From Lysinibacillus pakistanensis (GTDB lineage Bacteria > Bacillota > Bacilli > Bacillales_A > Planococcaceae), in assembly GCA_001312325.1 (NCBI GenBank), contig BBDJ01000026.1:12011-76010 (forward strand): a DNA stretch of 64,000 nucleotides, given 5' to 3'. The notes under the pieces were generated by a model. That model was not told the DNA's origin and searched no databases. It saw only the letters and a list, made by a program, of their open reading frames with translations. Each line of letters starts with the position of its first letter. Position 1 is the stretch's first letter. Positions 21,154 through 31,140 of this stretch are shown here, in pieces. The position numbers were made by a program, and so were the translations under genes.

Positions 21154-21855
21154 CTAGCTTCTAAGCTCTAAAGCATTTCTTCCTGCCGACTTAAGCCATT
21201 TATAGCCAAGCCCCCAAACAGTTTGTAAATAATCATCAGCAGGAAAACCACTTTTCCGTAGTTTCTCTCGTAAATTACGTACATGTGAATCAATTGTTCG
21301 ATCCTCTATCGAATCATTGTAACCCCATACAGTATTAATAAGATGCTCCCTAGTAAAAACCTTATTTTGATGCGCTAAAAATAAGGCTAGCATCTCAAAT
21401 TCCTTAGGCGTTAAGGGTATTTCCTTCTGTCTAAAACACACTTCAAAGGATTCCTTGTTTAAATGTAATCCCTCAAACGACACAATATTTTCATCACTTT
21501 TTGCCCTCCTTAGAACAGCATTAATACGTGCTAGTAACACTTCTTCATCGAAGGGTTTCAGAATGTAATCATCTGCTCCTAGATTTAGCCCTTTTACCAT
21601 ATCAGTATGCTCCCCTTTTGCTGTTAGCATGATGATGGGCACATCCCAAAATTTCCTTATTTCTTTACAGACCTGCCAACCATCCATTTCTGGCATCATG
21701 ATATCTAAAAGTACCAGATCTACATGATTTTCTTCTAAATAGATCAGAGCCTCCTGAACGGATACCATTTCCTTACATGTGAAAACAGGCTCTAAATAAA
21801 GCTTAAGCAAGTCTAACATTCTAGGTTCATCATCAATGAGTAGTATTGTTTTCAT
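21154..21855 (-). CDS. OmpR-family response regulator
   Basis: Intact, 233 residues. Receiver domain with acidic pocket (ILLIDDEPRM), phosphoacceptor in LVLLDIMMPEMDGW, and conserved Thr/Lys (IIMLTAKGEH, YILKPFDEE). The winged-helix output domain starts near 130 (PLTPKEFEMLALFLAHQNKV, DRTIDSHVRNLREKLR). Its ATG lies inside the end of the kinase gene (23-base overlap), so the pair is translationally coupled. Target genes unknown. Confidence 0.92.
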   Translation of the reverse strand: MKTILLIDDEPRMLDLLKLYLEPVFTCKEMVSVQEALIYLEENHVDLVLLDIMMPEMDGWQVCKEIRKFWDVPIIMLTAKGEHTDMVKGLNLGADDYILKPFDEEVLLARINAVLRRAKSDENIVSFEGLHLNKESFEVCFRQKEIPLTPKEFEMLALFLAHQNKVFTREHLINTVWGYNDSIEDRTIDSHVRNLREKLRKSGFPADDYLQTVWGLGYKWLKSAGRNALELRS

Positions 21856-23229
21856 GCTTTTTGACTCCTTTAAACGTTAAGATAAAAGATGTTCCTTTAT
21901 TTTCTTTACTCTGGGCTGTTATTTCCCCTCCATGCGCCTGAACAAGCTCTTTTACAATTGAAAGCCCCAGTCCAACGCCCCCTAAAGCACGACTACGAGA
22001 TTTTTCAACACGATAAAATCGTTCAAAAATATGAGGTAAATCCTTTTTGGGAATTCCCTTTCCAGTATCTTTAACGAGTATAGATACTAAATCGTCCTGT
22101 CTTTTTGCTATGACGGAGATAACGTCACCTGATGAACAATATGATAAAGCATTTTTGAGGAGATTCATTAATATTTGTTCCAGTCTTGCAGCATCAGCCA
22201 TTAAAGTTAATCCTTCTTCGCAATGAACGTTAAAATGCAGCTGTTTTTCTTGAAATGCAGGACTCAATTTCCCTCTAATATTTTCCAAAAACTCATTCAA
22301 TTGAAGACATTCTTTTTCAATAATAAAGGAGTTTTCGTCCATTTTAGCTAGTTCAAATAATTCCCTTATTAAATGTGAAAGCCGATTTGTTTCTTCTATA
22401 ATAATACCTAAATATTTTTGCCGATCCTGCTCCGTCAAATTACGTTTATAGAGAATATCCGCATAGCCTTTTATAAAAGTTAAGGGCGTTCTAAGCTCAT
22501 GGGCAATGCTTGATAAAAAAATCTTTTCGATCCTGTCTTAAATGATTCAACTCATCTGATAAATGCTGAATTGCTATAGCAAGATCACTTAGTTCATCCC
22601 TACCGTTCGAAGAAAGTGTCACGGAAAAGTCACCATTACTCATTTTCATAGTAGCTTCTTTCATCTGAATTAAAGGGTGAGCTAGCTTTCTAGATAAAAC
22701 AATAATGACAGCAATGGTTACAAGACCTGAAACAAATCCAACAATTAAAAAAATGCTTATTTAAGCGCTCCATTAATGCATGGATTGAAACTGTATTTTG
22801 AAACATAAAAACATATCCAACTGTACTCTGCTGCTTTTGAATTGGACTAATGGTTGCAATATATTTTTCATTTTGCCAATGACGCTGCAGTATTTCCCCA
22901 TTATAAGGAACAGTATTCTCTAATTGATTTATATAATCTTTGATTTCAGGATGTGGGTTTGAAGACGCCAGTATTTTTCCTGATATATTTGTAATAACTA
23001 CATCTGTATCTTCCTCTGACTCCATTAATACAATATGAGCTAGGGTCTCCTTGTCAAAATTTCGCTCTAATATTGTTCTATGAGAGTTTCCTCTTGCCTG
23101 CAAGCTTGTTAGTTCCTCTTCAACCCTTAAATTGGTTAAAGAAGTATGTAAAAAGAACATCATAAATGTTTCAATGCAAAATAATGTAATAAAAAAAATG
23201 ATTCCAAGCTTTAGTGAAAGTTTTCTCAT
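21833..23229 (-). CDS. Membrane sensor histidine kinase (frame-interrupted)
   Basis: About 465 residues. Two membrane helices (MRKLSLKLGIIFFITLFCIE and a second near 165) flank an extracytoplasmic sensor of ~130 residues, then HAMP, the dimerisation domain with phospho-histidine (SSIAHELRTPLTFIKGYADI) and the ATPase domain (N-box LEQILMNLLKNALSY, DTGKGIPKKDLPHIFERFYR, GGVGLGLSIVKELV). Frame breaks near 22748 and 22520 (one extra T each). Precedes and overlaps its response regulator. Signal unknown. Confidence 0.9.
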
Positions 23230-23249
23230 TTGCTACCCACCATTTTGAG

Positions 23250-23428
23250 ATTTCATCAATTATGCCTCAGTGTAATCGTGTTCGGAGTTTTTCGAGCTCT
23301 CTCGAAAAGCTCCTCTTCAAAATCCATGACATCTATCGAGTGCTTTGAGCCAACGTGATGTTGGTCACTAAGCCGTGTGTTGTTGTCACTACGCCTTCGC
23401 TCAGTAAAGATTTGCTGAATCAAGTTAA
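23250..23428. repeat. Interspersed mosaic repeat, module A plus end block
   Basis: Carries TCAATTATGCC, CGAAAAGCTCCTCTTCAAAA, a TGATGTTGGTCACTAAG-CGTGTGTTGTTG block (also at 31141 and 63905) and AGTAAAGATTTGCTGAATCA (also near 15935). No gene seen. Confidence 0.65.
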
Positions 23429-23529
23429 AAGTATAACGTTAAAATGTGAAGATTTCATGCAGGAGAACAATATTTTTAATCGAACAATCTCTTTTAACGC
23501 TGTTCCAGAGTTTTATTCGTTTCAGCAGA

Positions 23530-23574
23530 AAAAAAGTCCTGTAAGTATACCCCATACTTACAGGACTTTCTTTA
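23530..23574 (-). terminator. Hairpin terminator downstream of the FMN reductase gene
   Basis: AAAGTCCTGTAAGTA / TACTTACAGGACTTT, 15-bp perfect stem with a 7-base loop; on the minus strand followed by TTTTTCTGC. A repeat module (23578-23697) lies between the gene's stop and this terminator. Confidence 0.85.
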
Positions 23575-23577
23575 TAT

Positions 23578-23697
23578 TCAACTCACCACCTATAGAGCTG
23601 GAAGACTTCTGTATCTGCCACTACAGCTATGCTTACACGCATAAAATATCTGCCGCTATGCTTTCGATACAAAAAACATTTGTTGAAAGAAGTTAAA
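23578..23697. repeat. Interspersed mosaic repeat, module C
   Basis: Matches 31270-31368: CTCACCAC-TATAGAG, GACTTCTGTATCTGC, GCCGCTATGCTTTCGATACA and ATTTG-TGAAAGAAGTTAAA. Its right end overlaps the stop codon of the FMN reductase gene. Confidence 0.7.
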
Positions 23698-24236
23698 CGT
23701 ATTTTTTTTGCCCAGTTTAAGAAGTTATCGATAACTAAATCAAGGAATTTTACAGTACCTTCATCTGTTAGATTACCTTCTGCATCAAATTTTGTGTGCA
23801 CAGCACCAATATAAACATCATTCCCACTAAGTAATGGTGAATTAATACCTGGGGAGAATAAAATATCTCTCAAATGTAATTGTGCTTTAACAGTACCAAG
23901 GTTCCCCATCGATGCACCCATAATAATAGATGGTTTTCCAATCATTACTTTGTCTACACGAGATAACCAGTCAATTGCATTAACCATCACACCTGGTACA
24001 GTACCATTATATTCAGGTGTCACCCAAAGCACTGCATCTGCAGCTTTCACTTTTGCTTTAAAATCAAGCACGGCTTGTGGTGCATCATTTTCAATATCTT
24101 GATTATACATTGGTAACTCATTTAAGCTTAAAACCTCAAGTTCAAACTTCTCAGCATATTGTTTTTGAATAAACTTAGCTAACTGCATATTATAAGATTC
24201 TTTTCGGATACTACCTACGATAGCTACTACTTTCAT
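23693..24236 (-). CDS. NADPH-dependent FMN reductase (flavodoxin-like)
   Basis: About 180 residues. MKVVAIVGSIRKESYNMQLA is the FMN phosphate loop of the NADPH-dependent FMN/chromate reductase family, followed by LPMYNQDIE, WVTPEYNGTVPGVMVNAIDW and ASMGNLGTVKAQLHLRDIL. It reduces flavins, quinones or azo compounds. One extra A near 23704 prevents the natural end NWAKKYV; uncorrected, the frame runs on into the repeat. Downstream of a nitroreductase and dioxygenase, it fits a quinone-stress cluster. Confidence 0.85.
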
Positions 24237-24303
24237 GATGTTATTTCCTCCTAAAATGTCTATTATTCTTAGTATTTGTATAGCAATTCTATTTTATACC
24301 ATG

Positions 24304-24924
24304 TTAATAATAAGTGGCAAATTCTTCAACCGGCTTACGATAACCTCGTAAACGACGACTGCTTTCTTTTTCCTTACCTATTGTTATCATAAGTGCAATT
24401 TCATGTGTTTCTGGCACATTAAAAAGTTCACGCATTTTTTTCATTATCAAACCCAATCATTGGGCAAGTGTCCCAACCGCGATTTTTTTGCAGCAAGCAT
24501 AAATAACATGGCTGATAATGAAGCATTACGAATCGCCTCGTCCTTCATAAAATCCTCGCCACGATCTTCATAAAATTTAGTATTCTCTGCTACAATTTCT
24601 TCTAATTCGCTAGAGGTAATTATACCTAAATCCACCATCCCTTGAGTTAGGTTAGCCGTGTTTTTATAGGCCTCTTTATCACCTAATACTAGAATCACCC
24701 CAGATGCTGAATGTACCTTATATTGACCAAATGCTGCCTCTCTTACTTTTTCCTTCATCTCTTCATCTAACACAACGATATAGTTAGCATGTTGTAAGTT
24801 AAAAGCCGATGGAGCAAGCTTAACATCCTCTAAAATAGGGCGTATGTCTTCTTCAGTCATCTTAACGTCCTTCAAAAAAATTATTAGCTGAACGACGCTT
24901 ATCAATTAGTTTGGAAAATTCCAT
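24304..24924 (-). CDS. Nitroreductase family protein (MhqN-like, frame-interrupted)
   Basis: About 206 residues. MEFSKLIDKRRSANNFLKDV, LAPSAFNLQHANYIVVLDEE and NRGWDTCPMIGFDNEKM (FMN-binding and dimer segments), then REL, ending in GYRKPVEEFATYY. Breaks near 24878, 24483 and 24437 (one extra base each). Family members are FMN-dependent NAD(P)H reductases of nitro or quinone compounds. Lies between the ring-cleaving dioxygenase and the FMN reductase, all on one strand. Confidence 0.87.
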
Positions 24925-24952
24925 TTTTAAACCCCCAATGCAGTTATGTAAA

Positions 24953-24990
24953 TCCATCCAGTAAACAACTTATTTCTGTTACTGGATGAA
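24953..24990 (-). terminator. Hairpin between the dioxygenase and nitroreductase genes
   Basis: TCCATCCAGTAA and TTACTGGATGAA pair; the flanks are AT-rich but lack a long T-run, so it may attenuate rather than fully stop transcription. Confidence 0.5.
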
Positions 24991-25009
24991 TTAGTATTAC
25001 TCATATTCT

Positions 25010-25983
25010 TTATCGAACTTTTTTTGTACTTCTTACAGTGTCAATAGGACGAACGAGTTCTTCAATCTGAGCACGCTTTGGCTCTAAAAATGGTGGCAAT
25101 GAAAGTTTTTCACCTAAAGTTTCATAAGGCTCATCCCCCATAAATCCTGGCCCATCAGTGGCTATTTCAAATAAAATTTGTGGGGCTACTCGTGCATAAA
25201 GTGATTCAAAGAAGTGACGATTAACATAACCAGAAGTATGGAAGCCGAAGCTATCAAATCGTTCAGTCCATTCGTTCAACACAGCGCGATCCTCTACTCG
25301 GAATGCGGCATGATGAACTGTACCAAAGCCTTGACGTGCTAAAGGTAGAACACTGTTGTATTCAACAACAAGTTGAGCACCGTTGCCTCCCTCTCCTACC
25401 TCAAATAAATGGAAATCTCCTTCCTCAGCAATTTCAGTAAAAAGCATCACCTTTTCTAGCACATCTTTGAAATATTTAAAATTAGCAACTCGAACAAATA
25501 CTGGCCCTAATCCTGTTATTGCATATTCCAAAGGGATTGGTCCATCTTTCCATGGAGTCCCAGATGCAACACCATTATTGTGCTCATCAGAAATAAGTTG
25601 ATATTGCTGATCGTCGAAATCAACGAAAGATAAAGTTTTCTTACCAAATTGTTCTTTAATGCCAGTATGATTAACCTGTAATCGGTCAAAACGTTTCACC
25701 CAATAGTCCAAAGCGGCATCCGTTGGTACACGGAAGGAGGTTTTTGAAATCTCATTTGTTCCATGCACGCCTTTTGGAATGTTCGGAAAATCAAAGAACG
25801 TCATATCTGTACCTGCGTTGCCCTTATCATCCGCAAAGAATAAATGATATGTTTGAATGTCGTCCTGATTAACTGTTTTTTTCACTAAACGCATTCCTAA
25901 CACAAAAGTAAAAAAAATTTATAATTTTCTTCGGCACTACTAGTAATTGCTGTAACATGATGAATCCCTTTTAAATGATTCAT
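25010..25983 (-). CDS. Ring-cleaving dioxygenase, MhqA/MhqO type (vicinal oxygen chelate, frame-interrupted)
   Basis: About 323 residues. MNHLKGIHHVTAITSSAEEN opens a two-module glyoxalase/VOC fold with metal ligands in GIHHVTA, GTVHHAAFRVED and the late Glu of QILFEIATDGPG. Bacillus members (MhqA, MhqO, MhqE) open hydroquinone-type rings under MhqR control. One break near 25912 (two extra T). A palindrome matching the MhqR operator sits 16 bases upstream of the ATG at 25983. Confidence 0.9.
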
Positions 25984-25998
25984 TTAAAACCCTCCTAT

Positions 25999-26016
25999 TA
26001 TCTCGATTTCGAGATA
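25999..26016. promoter_or_regulatory. MhqR-type operator
   Basis: Perfect palindrome TATCTCGA-TT-TCGAGATA between the dioxygenase start and the MarR-family gene. The sequence agrees with the TATCTCGAAT half-site I recall for B. subtilis MhqR. Confidence 0.85.
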
Positions 26017-26031
26017 TTAATGTAAATTTGT

Positions 26032-26468
26032 TCATTTATTAATCGCATTAAAACCAATCTTCTTTAAAGATAGAATCATTGTTTCCAGTTCTTCAGGGTC
26101 TAATACTTCAAAAATTTCATTAATTTTTTTGTTCATGCTTCGGGAAAATCTCTTCCAATAAAGCCCGTCCCTCATCTGTTAAAAAAAATATAAGTGACAC
26201 GGCGATCCTTCGCACAAGCAAATCGATAGACATAGCCTTTTTGTTCAAGCTTATCAATAACATAGGTAATACTGCTACTTGCAATTAATATTCTCTTTCC
26301 AATCACTTGAATCGGTTGTTCCCCACGATGGTATAAAAATTCAAGCACTGAAAATTCGGTTTGATTTAAATCATATTGTAGTAAATCTCTTCTTGTTGCT
26401 TCCTGAATCGTTTGATATGCACGGAACAAGACCGTAAAAGCCTTTAAATTACGATTGTCTTCCCTCAT
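26032..26468 (-). CDS. mhqR: MarR-family repressor, MhqR-like (frame-interrupted)
   Basis: About 145 residues. Winged helix: TEFSVLEFLYHRGEQPIQVI, IASSSITYVIDKLEQKGYVY, RFACAKDRRVTYIFLTDEGR. The C-terminal dimer helix contains EVLDPEELETMILSLKK. Breaks near 26183 and 26126 (extra bases in T/A runs). MhqR in B. subtilis senses quinones and controls dioxygenases, nitroreductases and azoreductases, the exact gene set that follows here. Operators lie on both sides of the gene. Confidence 0.85.
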
Positions 26469-26490
26469 ACCACTCCCTCTTTCTATTTAC

Positions 26491-26520
26491 CTCGAATTTC
26501 ATTATCTTTAATTCGAGATA
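26491..26520. promoter_or_regulatory. Second MhqR-like operator, upstream of mhqR
   Basis: CTCGAATT and AATTCGAG face each other across 11 bases, and AATTCGAGATA repeats the half-site of the palindrome at 25999. Located just before the repressor gene, suggesting autoregulation. Confidence 0.65.
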
Positions 26521-26610
26521 ATAATAACATATATTTCTTTATACGACAATTAATTTGTTTTACTCAGAAATTGACTTTCCCCTTTATAGCACTACTTACT
26601 TCTAAGAAAT

Positions 26611-26642
26611 AAAATCCAGCCATTAATAGATAACTGGATTTT
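26611..26642 (-). terminator. Intrinsic terminator after yusW
   Basis: AAAATCCAG / CTGGATTTT stem with a 14-base loop, followed on the minus strand by ATTTCTT. About 25 bases past the YusW-like stop. Confidence 0.7.
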
Positions 26643-26667
26643 AATGAATGAATTCAGTCTGCATCAT

Positions 26668-27129
26668 TTACTTTAGACGTTTAAATTCTTTTTCATTCCC
26701 ATCAACAAATTCTACTTCAATCTCAATTGATTGGAAGTCCTCTGCAATATGGAATACGGAAATAACCTGATCTATTACTTCATCATTTGGTGTAGTGGAA
26801 TCAAACATCAGCTGCTTAAAAAGAGGTTCCAGCTTCGTATAAGCTGCATCTCCCTGAAGATTTTCATTATTTCGGGTATCCTGTAATTTTGCTGCTATGC
26901 CGGACTTTTTATTTTCGTATTCAGCTTCATAGGAATCTGTCGCAGAATAGTCAACATCCAACGAAAACTCTAAAAAATTGAAGGGTACTTGATCTGTTGC
27001 GGTATCTCCGACTTGTTGATTATTTTGTTGAACTGGAGCATTTGTCGGCATATCTTGCGCCTTTTCTTTTGTACAGCCATAGAGCGCGATAGTCGTAAAA
27101 AGAATAGCCATAAAAAATTTAATTCTCAT
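26668..27129 (-). CDS. yusW: YusW-like lipoprotein
   Basis: Intact, 153 residues. Lipoprotein signal MRIKFFMAILFTTIALYGC with Cys at 19, a short Gln/Asn linker, then a compact domain with LEFSLDVDYSATDSYEAEYE and IEIEVEFVDGNEKEFKRLK resembling the YusW family. Function unknown. Has its own terminator; start after AGGAGTGTAAGG. Confidence 0.75.
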   Translation of the reverse strand: MRIKFFMAILFTTIALYGCTKEKAQDMPTNAPVQQNNQQVGDTATDQVPFNFLEFSLDVDYSATDSYEAEYENKKSGIAAKLQDTRNNENLQGDAAYTKLEPLFKQLMFDSTTPNDEVIDQVISVFHIAEDFQSIEIEVEFVDGNEKEFKRLK

Positions 27130-27182
27130 CCTTACACTCCTTTCTTCTGTTATTATTTCACCTTTGTTTAAAATTAACCCAA

Positions 27183-27217
27183 AAAGGGTATCTCCAATAA
27201 TTAGGAGATACCCTTTC
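27183..27217 (-). terminator. Intrinsic terminator after the YcdB/SLH gene
   Basis: AAAGGGTATCTCC / GGAGATACCCTTT, 13-bp perfect stem, with TTTTTGGG beyond it on the minus strand. Six bases from the stop codon. Confidence 0.88.
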
Positions 27218-27222
27218 TATTT

Positions 27223-29446
27223 TTAAAAGAAGCGACTGTTATTACCTTCGCCAATAGCTTTAGCTAATCGCATTGTTGAAACAGCTAAATCTGCATATGA
27301 TACTTTCTCAGTAGCGTTGAAGTTATTTTGCTGTGCATCTATTAATCCCATTGCACTTGCTAAAGCCACATAGCCAGAGTATGCTGGATCAATTGAGCCT
27401 GCATCAGCAAAGTTTAATTTATAAATATCGCTATGCTTAGCAGCTTTCTCTAAGCCTAATACACGAATATACCATTCTGCAAGCTCTTGACGAGTCAACG
27501 TTGCATCAACATCAAATCGATCTGCTGGCTTTAAAACACCCATTCTCACGGCTTCTTCAACTACTCCATATAATGGATGGTTTTTATCAATATTTGTGAA
27601 GGATTGCTTTTCATCACCTTCTCCATATCCACCAAAATAGCCATATGTGAGAGATTTAAGCAAAATTTTTAGTGCTTCTCCCTTAGTCACGCCAGTATCA
27701 GCATTAAAAGTAGCTGGGTCTTTAATCTCTAACACATTTTGACTAACCAAATAATTTAACTCTTTTGCTGCTGTAGGATGTGAAATCAATGGTTGCTCTT
27801 TTTTTATCCTCAATATTAATTAACCACTCACCAGTAGTTGCATCAATTTGATTAAGTAAATTACCACCATAAGTTGGTGAATACACTAGATCATAATGAT
27901 TCTTATCCTCACCACTTTGTTTAGCGTATTGCAATTGTAATTTAAGTGCCTCACGATAAGATTCTTTTGCTTTATCAGCAGAAATCGCCTTATCTACAGA
28001 TGGCCAATTATCGATTTTTTGGTTAGAAATATACAATGAACGTAATGAGCCATCAGAACCAATACTTACAGATATTTCATCTCCTACACAGCGATATCAT
28101 TTACAACACGCGGGAATGAGAAGTAATATTCTTTACTATAATCAGCTAATACAGCATCCTCTAATGGTTTAGAATAATTATGCACATAGGAAGGAGCCCA
28201 TTGCTTTAAGTATTCAATCGCCTTGTTCAATGCTGCATCCTTAGAAATGGTTGTAGTCTTATCATTAGACTTTACGAAATCTCTAGTTAAATCATGGTAT
28301 TGAATAATTTCGCCTGTTGCCTTATTTAATTCAAATGAGGAGCCTATGCCACCATTATCATACACATACGTATAATTTACAGAGTAAATTGTTTCCCCAT
28401 TTTGGTTTTCTCTTTCATCAATCATATCAATTTGTAACTTAGCTTTATCAGGATCAACCTTTAAGAAGGATTTTGCAAATTCTTCTACTTCAGCTAATGT
28501 CATACCCTTCTTTCTTGGTTCAAGCGGTTGTGAGGATAGCTTTTCTACGCGTTTTACTTTCGGTACCTGTGCCGAGAAGCCATTCACTGTTTGCCATTGA
28601 CCATTTAAAGCATGTACCCCATTAAAGCCTATTGCTGGTGCATAAACAAGCTTCACTTTACGCTGATCTGTTTCGAAATCATAATCGACAGTGTAACGCA
28701 ATTCAACTGCTAAATTATCACGAATTTGAGCAAGAATATCCGCTTCAGTCTTCTTCTGCTCTACACTATCAAATGTTGCCTTACTAAGAGGCTCTGTATT
28801 GCGATAAACACTTGTAATTTCGCCATTCGCAAGGACTTCAATAGTAAAATATTGCTCGCTGATTGCCACACCATTTTGAGTTGGTGAATAGACAAACGAA
28901 TAAGCAATTGGCTGTGATAATGGTCTGCTCATATTAAAATAGGAGTCAGAGCCAGTACCATTTTCCTGAAGTTTGTAGTTTTCAGTATTTGGGAATTTAG
29001 CTAAGAATTCCTTTGCAATTTTTTTGTGCATCAGCTTCAGAATACTTTGCTGGATACATTGCATCTGAAATATCAGAAGGCTGATAATAGAAATTCTCTA
29101 GTTCTAAATCGTCTCCCTTAAATGTGAAGCTACCATAAATCTCCTTACCATTCACAGTTTTATGGAAGCTTATATCATAACGAATTGTTGTATCATCTGT
29201 ATAGTAGTGTCCGCTTCCTACATTTAAATCTTTCTCTGTTAAGAAATTAAACTTATCTGGGAATATTGCATGCAATTTATTGATAAGCATACTCTTCGTG
29301 ACTTTTGTCTCCGTTGAAGCTACTTGAATTTCAATTCTCTCTGAAGATTCCTTTACATTGGCAGATGCTTGTGAAATTGGTGAAAGTACCCCGACAGTAA
29401 ATGCTGTAGATGTTAGTATAATACCTAACTTTTTAAACTTACCCAA
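27223..29446 (-). CDS. Exported YcdB/YcdC-repeat protein with C-terminal SLH-type domains (frame-interrupted)
   Basis: About 741 residues. Signal peptide MGKFKKLGIILTSTAFTVGV...QASA. Three or so YcdB/PepSY-like modules follow: AKEFLAKFPNTENYKL, EVEEFAKSFLKVDPDKAKLQ and KSNDKTTTISKDAALNKAIE mark their starts. The C-terminal ~200 residues are SLH-like (KGEALKILLKSLTYGYFGG, LTRQELAEWYIRVLGLEKAA), suggesting wall anchoring. Breaks near 29022, 28085 and 27802. B. subtilis YcdC is a homologue of unknown function. Start after TAGGAGGGATATTTTG. Confidence 0.8.
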
Positions 29447-29522
29447 AATATCCCTCCTAGAAAACTATTTACCATTTATTATAATATACATTTCCAAATT
29501 TGGAAACGATATTTACAGAATA

Positions 29523-30864
29523 TTACCGCTTAAAAGAAAATTGAATAGTTATTTTTTTCACCACATCGAAATTGGAGCCTATTAATAACCAATTTTGTGG
29601 GAATGGTAAACCTAGCTTCCAATAACCCACTCCTCGAAGTTTATATCTCTTTATTAAATCGAATTTGGCTTGAATAGATCTTGCATCTTCAAACCAAACA
29701 ACATGTGCCCTGCCCTGTTCATCATAGTATTCAAAGAAAGGAGCTTGGGCTCTCCTATCATACTGAATAGCTGCATTATATTTTTTAGCAATTTCAATAG
29801 CTCTTTGCGGACTAACTGCTTCGGCAATAGGACCTCCTTGTACAAAAGGCAGTGTCCAGTCATAGCCATATAAATTTTGTCCTAGAATAATTTTATTTCT
29901 AGGAATTTCACTAATAGCATATTTAACAACTGCCTCTACCTCAGGAAGTGGAGATACTGCCATAGGAGGACCAGCAGAATATCCCCATTCATAGGTCATT
30001 AACATCACAAAGTCCACGATTTCTCCATGTGCTCTATAATCATGTGCCTCTGTCCAAGGACCACGCTCACTTGCACTCGTTTTTGGCGCAAGTGCTGTGG
30101 ATACTGTGTACCCTTGTGGATGGAATCTACTTACAGCTCTTCTTAAAAAAATTGTTATACGCTTCACGTTGATCCCCTGGCAAATTTTCAAAATCAAAAT
30201 GGATATCTTTAATGCTCCCTAAACGCCTTGCCTCTTCAAGAATATTTTCGAAAAGCAAATCCTGTACAGCTGTACTTTGAAAAATATCTCGTGCTAAATC
30301 ACCACTAAAGCTAAAATTCTCTAAATTTGAGATAACCATTGCTAAGGAGGCTCCTGTATCATTAGCAATTTGCGTCACACCCTGACTTGGTGGTTTTTTA
30401 AGTGTCCCATCCCGCCTTGCTTCATAGCTAAATAAAGCAAGATACGTTAAAAATGGTCCTGCTTCTCTAGCCTGACTCAATAATGGCTCGCTAACAGATG
30501 TTCCTCTCGGCTCCAAATATGCCAAAGTTTCAGCTCTTGTTTTAGGTGGAGATGGAATATATAGTCGCACCCCAACAGATAACGGCTGGTTTGGATTCAT
30601 ATTGTTGACCTGTGCAAGTGTTGCATAATTAATACCGAAGCGCTGACCAATGGACCATAAACTATCTCCTGGCTGCACATAATAAAAGCTTCCGATAATC
30701 GGAATAACAAGAGCTTGCCCTACGACTAGTCGATTTGGCTCTGGAATTTGATTGGCATCTACTATACTTTGAACCGTTGTCCCATACGCCTGTGCAATCC
30801 CCCATAAAGACTCCCCAGCTCGTACAACATGTATTTGAATGACATTGCCTCCTTCAAGCGTCAT
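29523..30864 (-). CDS. yaaH: Spore cortex-lytic N-acetylglucosaminidase, YaaH/SleL type (frame-interrupted)
   Basis: Two N-terminal LysM repeats (HVVRAGESLWGIAQAYG, YYVQPGDSLWSIGQRFG) bind peptidoglycan. The GH18 domain has the catalytic DxxDxE in DIHFDFENLP, then MLMTYEWGYSAGPPM, ILGQNLYGYDW and GVGYWKLGLPFPQNW. About 447 residues. One break near 30147 (7 A instead of 6). The protein acts on spore cortex during germination. The start is unclear: the nearest in-frame ATG is 30864, but a GGAGG sits 7-10 bases before an in-frame GTC-ATT at 30843-30838, where SleL homologues begin MIQI. Confidence 0.88.
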
Positions 30865-30979
30865 GAAATCATACCTATAAAGCTTATGAAATAAGGAAGG
30901 AAAAGATGCCATTGCTCTTTCGAAACAGGTTTCTATCAATTATTCCTCGGCATAATTGCGTCCGAAATCGACTTTGTGT

Positions 30980-31140
30980 AACGTAGTGGCAGCAACATGT
31001 TGTTTTTCTGTGCGAAAGCGTAGTGCTAACGTAGCGGCAGCAACATGTTGTTTTTCTGTGCGAAAGCGTAGTGCTAACGTAGCGGCAGCAACATGTTGTT
31101 TTTCTGTGCGAAAGCGTAGTGCTAACGTAGCGGCAGCAAT
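30980..31140. repeat. 48-bp tandem repeat, three full copies plus a partial
   Basis: Units begin at 30980, 31028 and 31076, with a partial copy from 31124. Each runs AACGTAGCGGCAGCAACATG, TTGTTTTTCTGTGCGAAAGC, GTAGTGCT; copies differ at one base. The core GTGCGAAAGCGTAGTG-TAACG also occurs once near 63880. Because 48 is a multiple of 3, frames stay open on both strands, but there is no start signal and no sign of a real gene. Confidence 0.9.

Noticed and set aside
30980..31140. CRISPR-like array
   Set aside because: The repeats are contiguous with no unique spacers and there are no cas genes.
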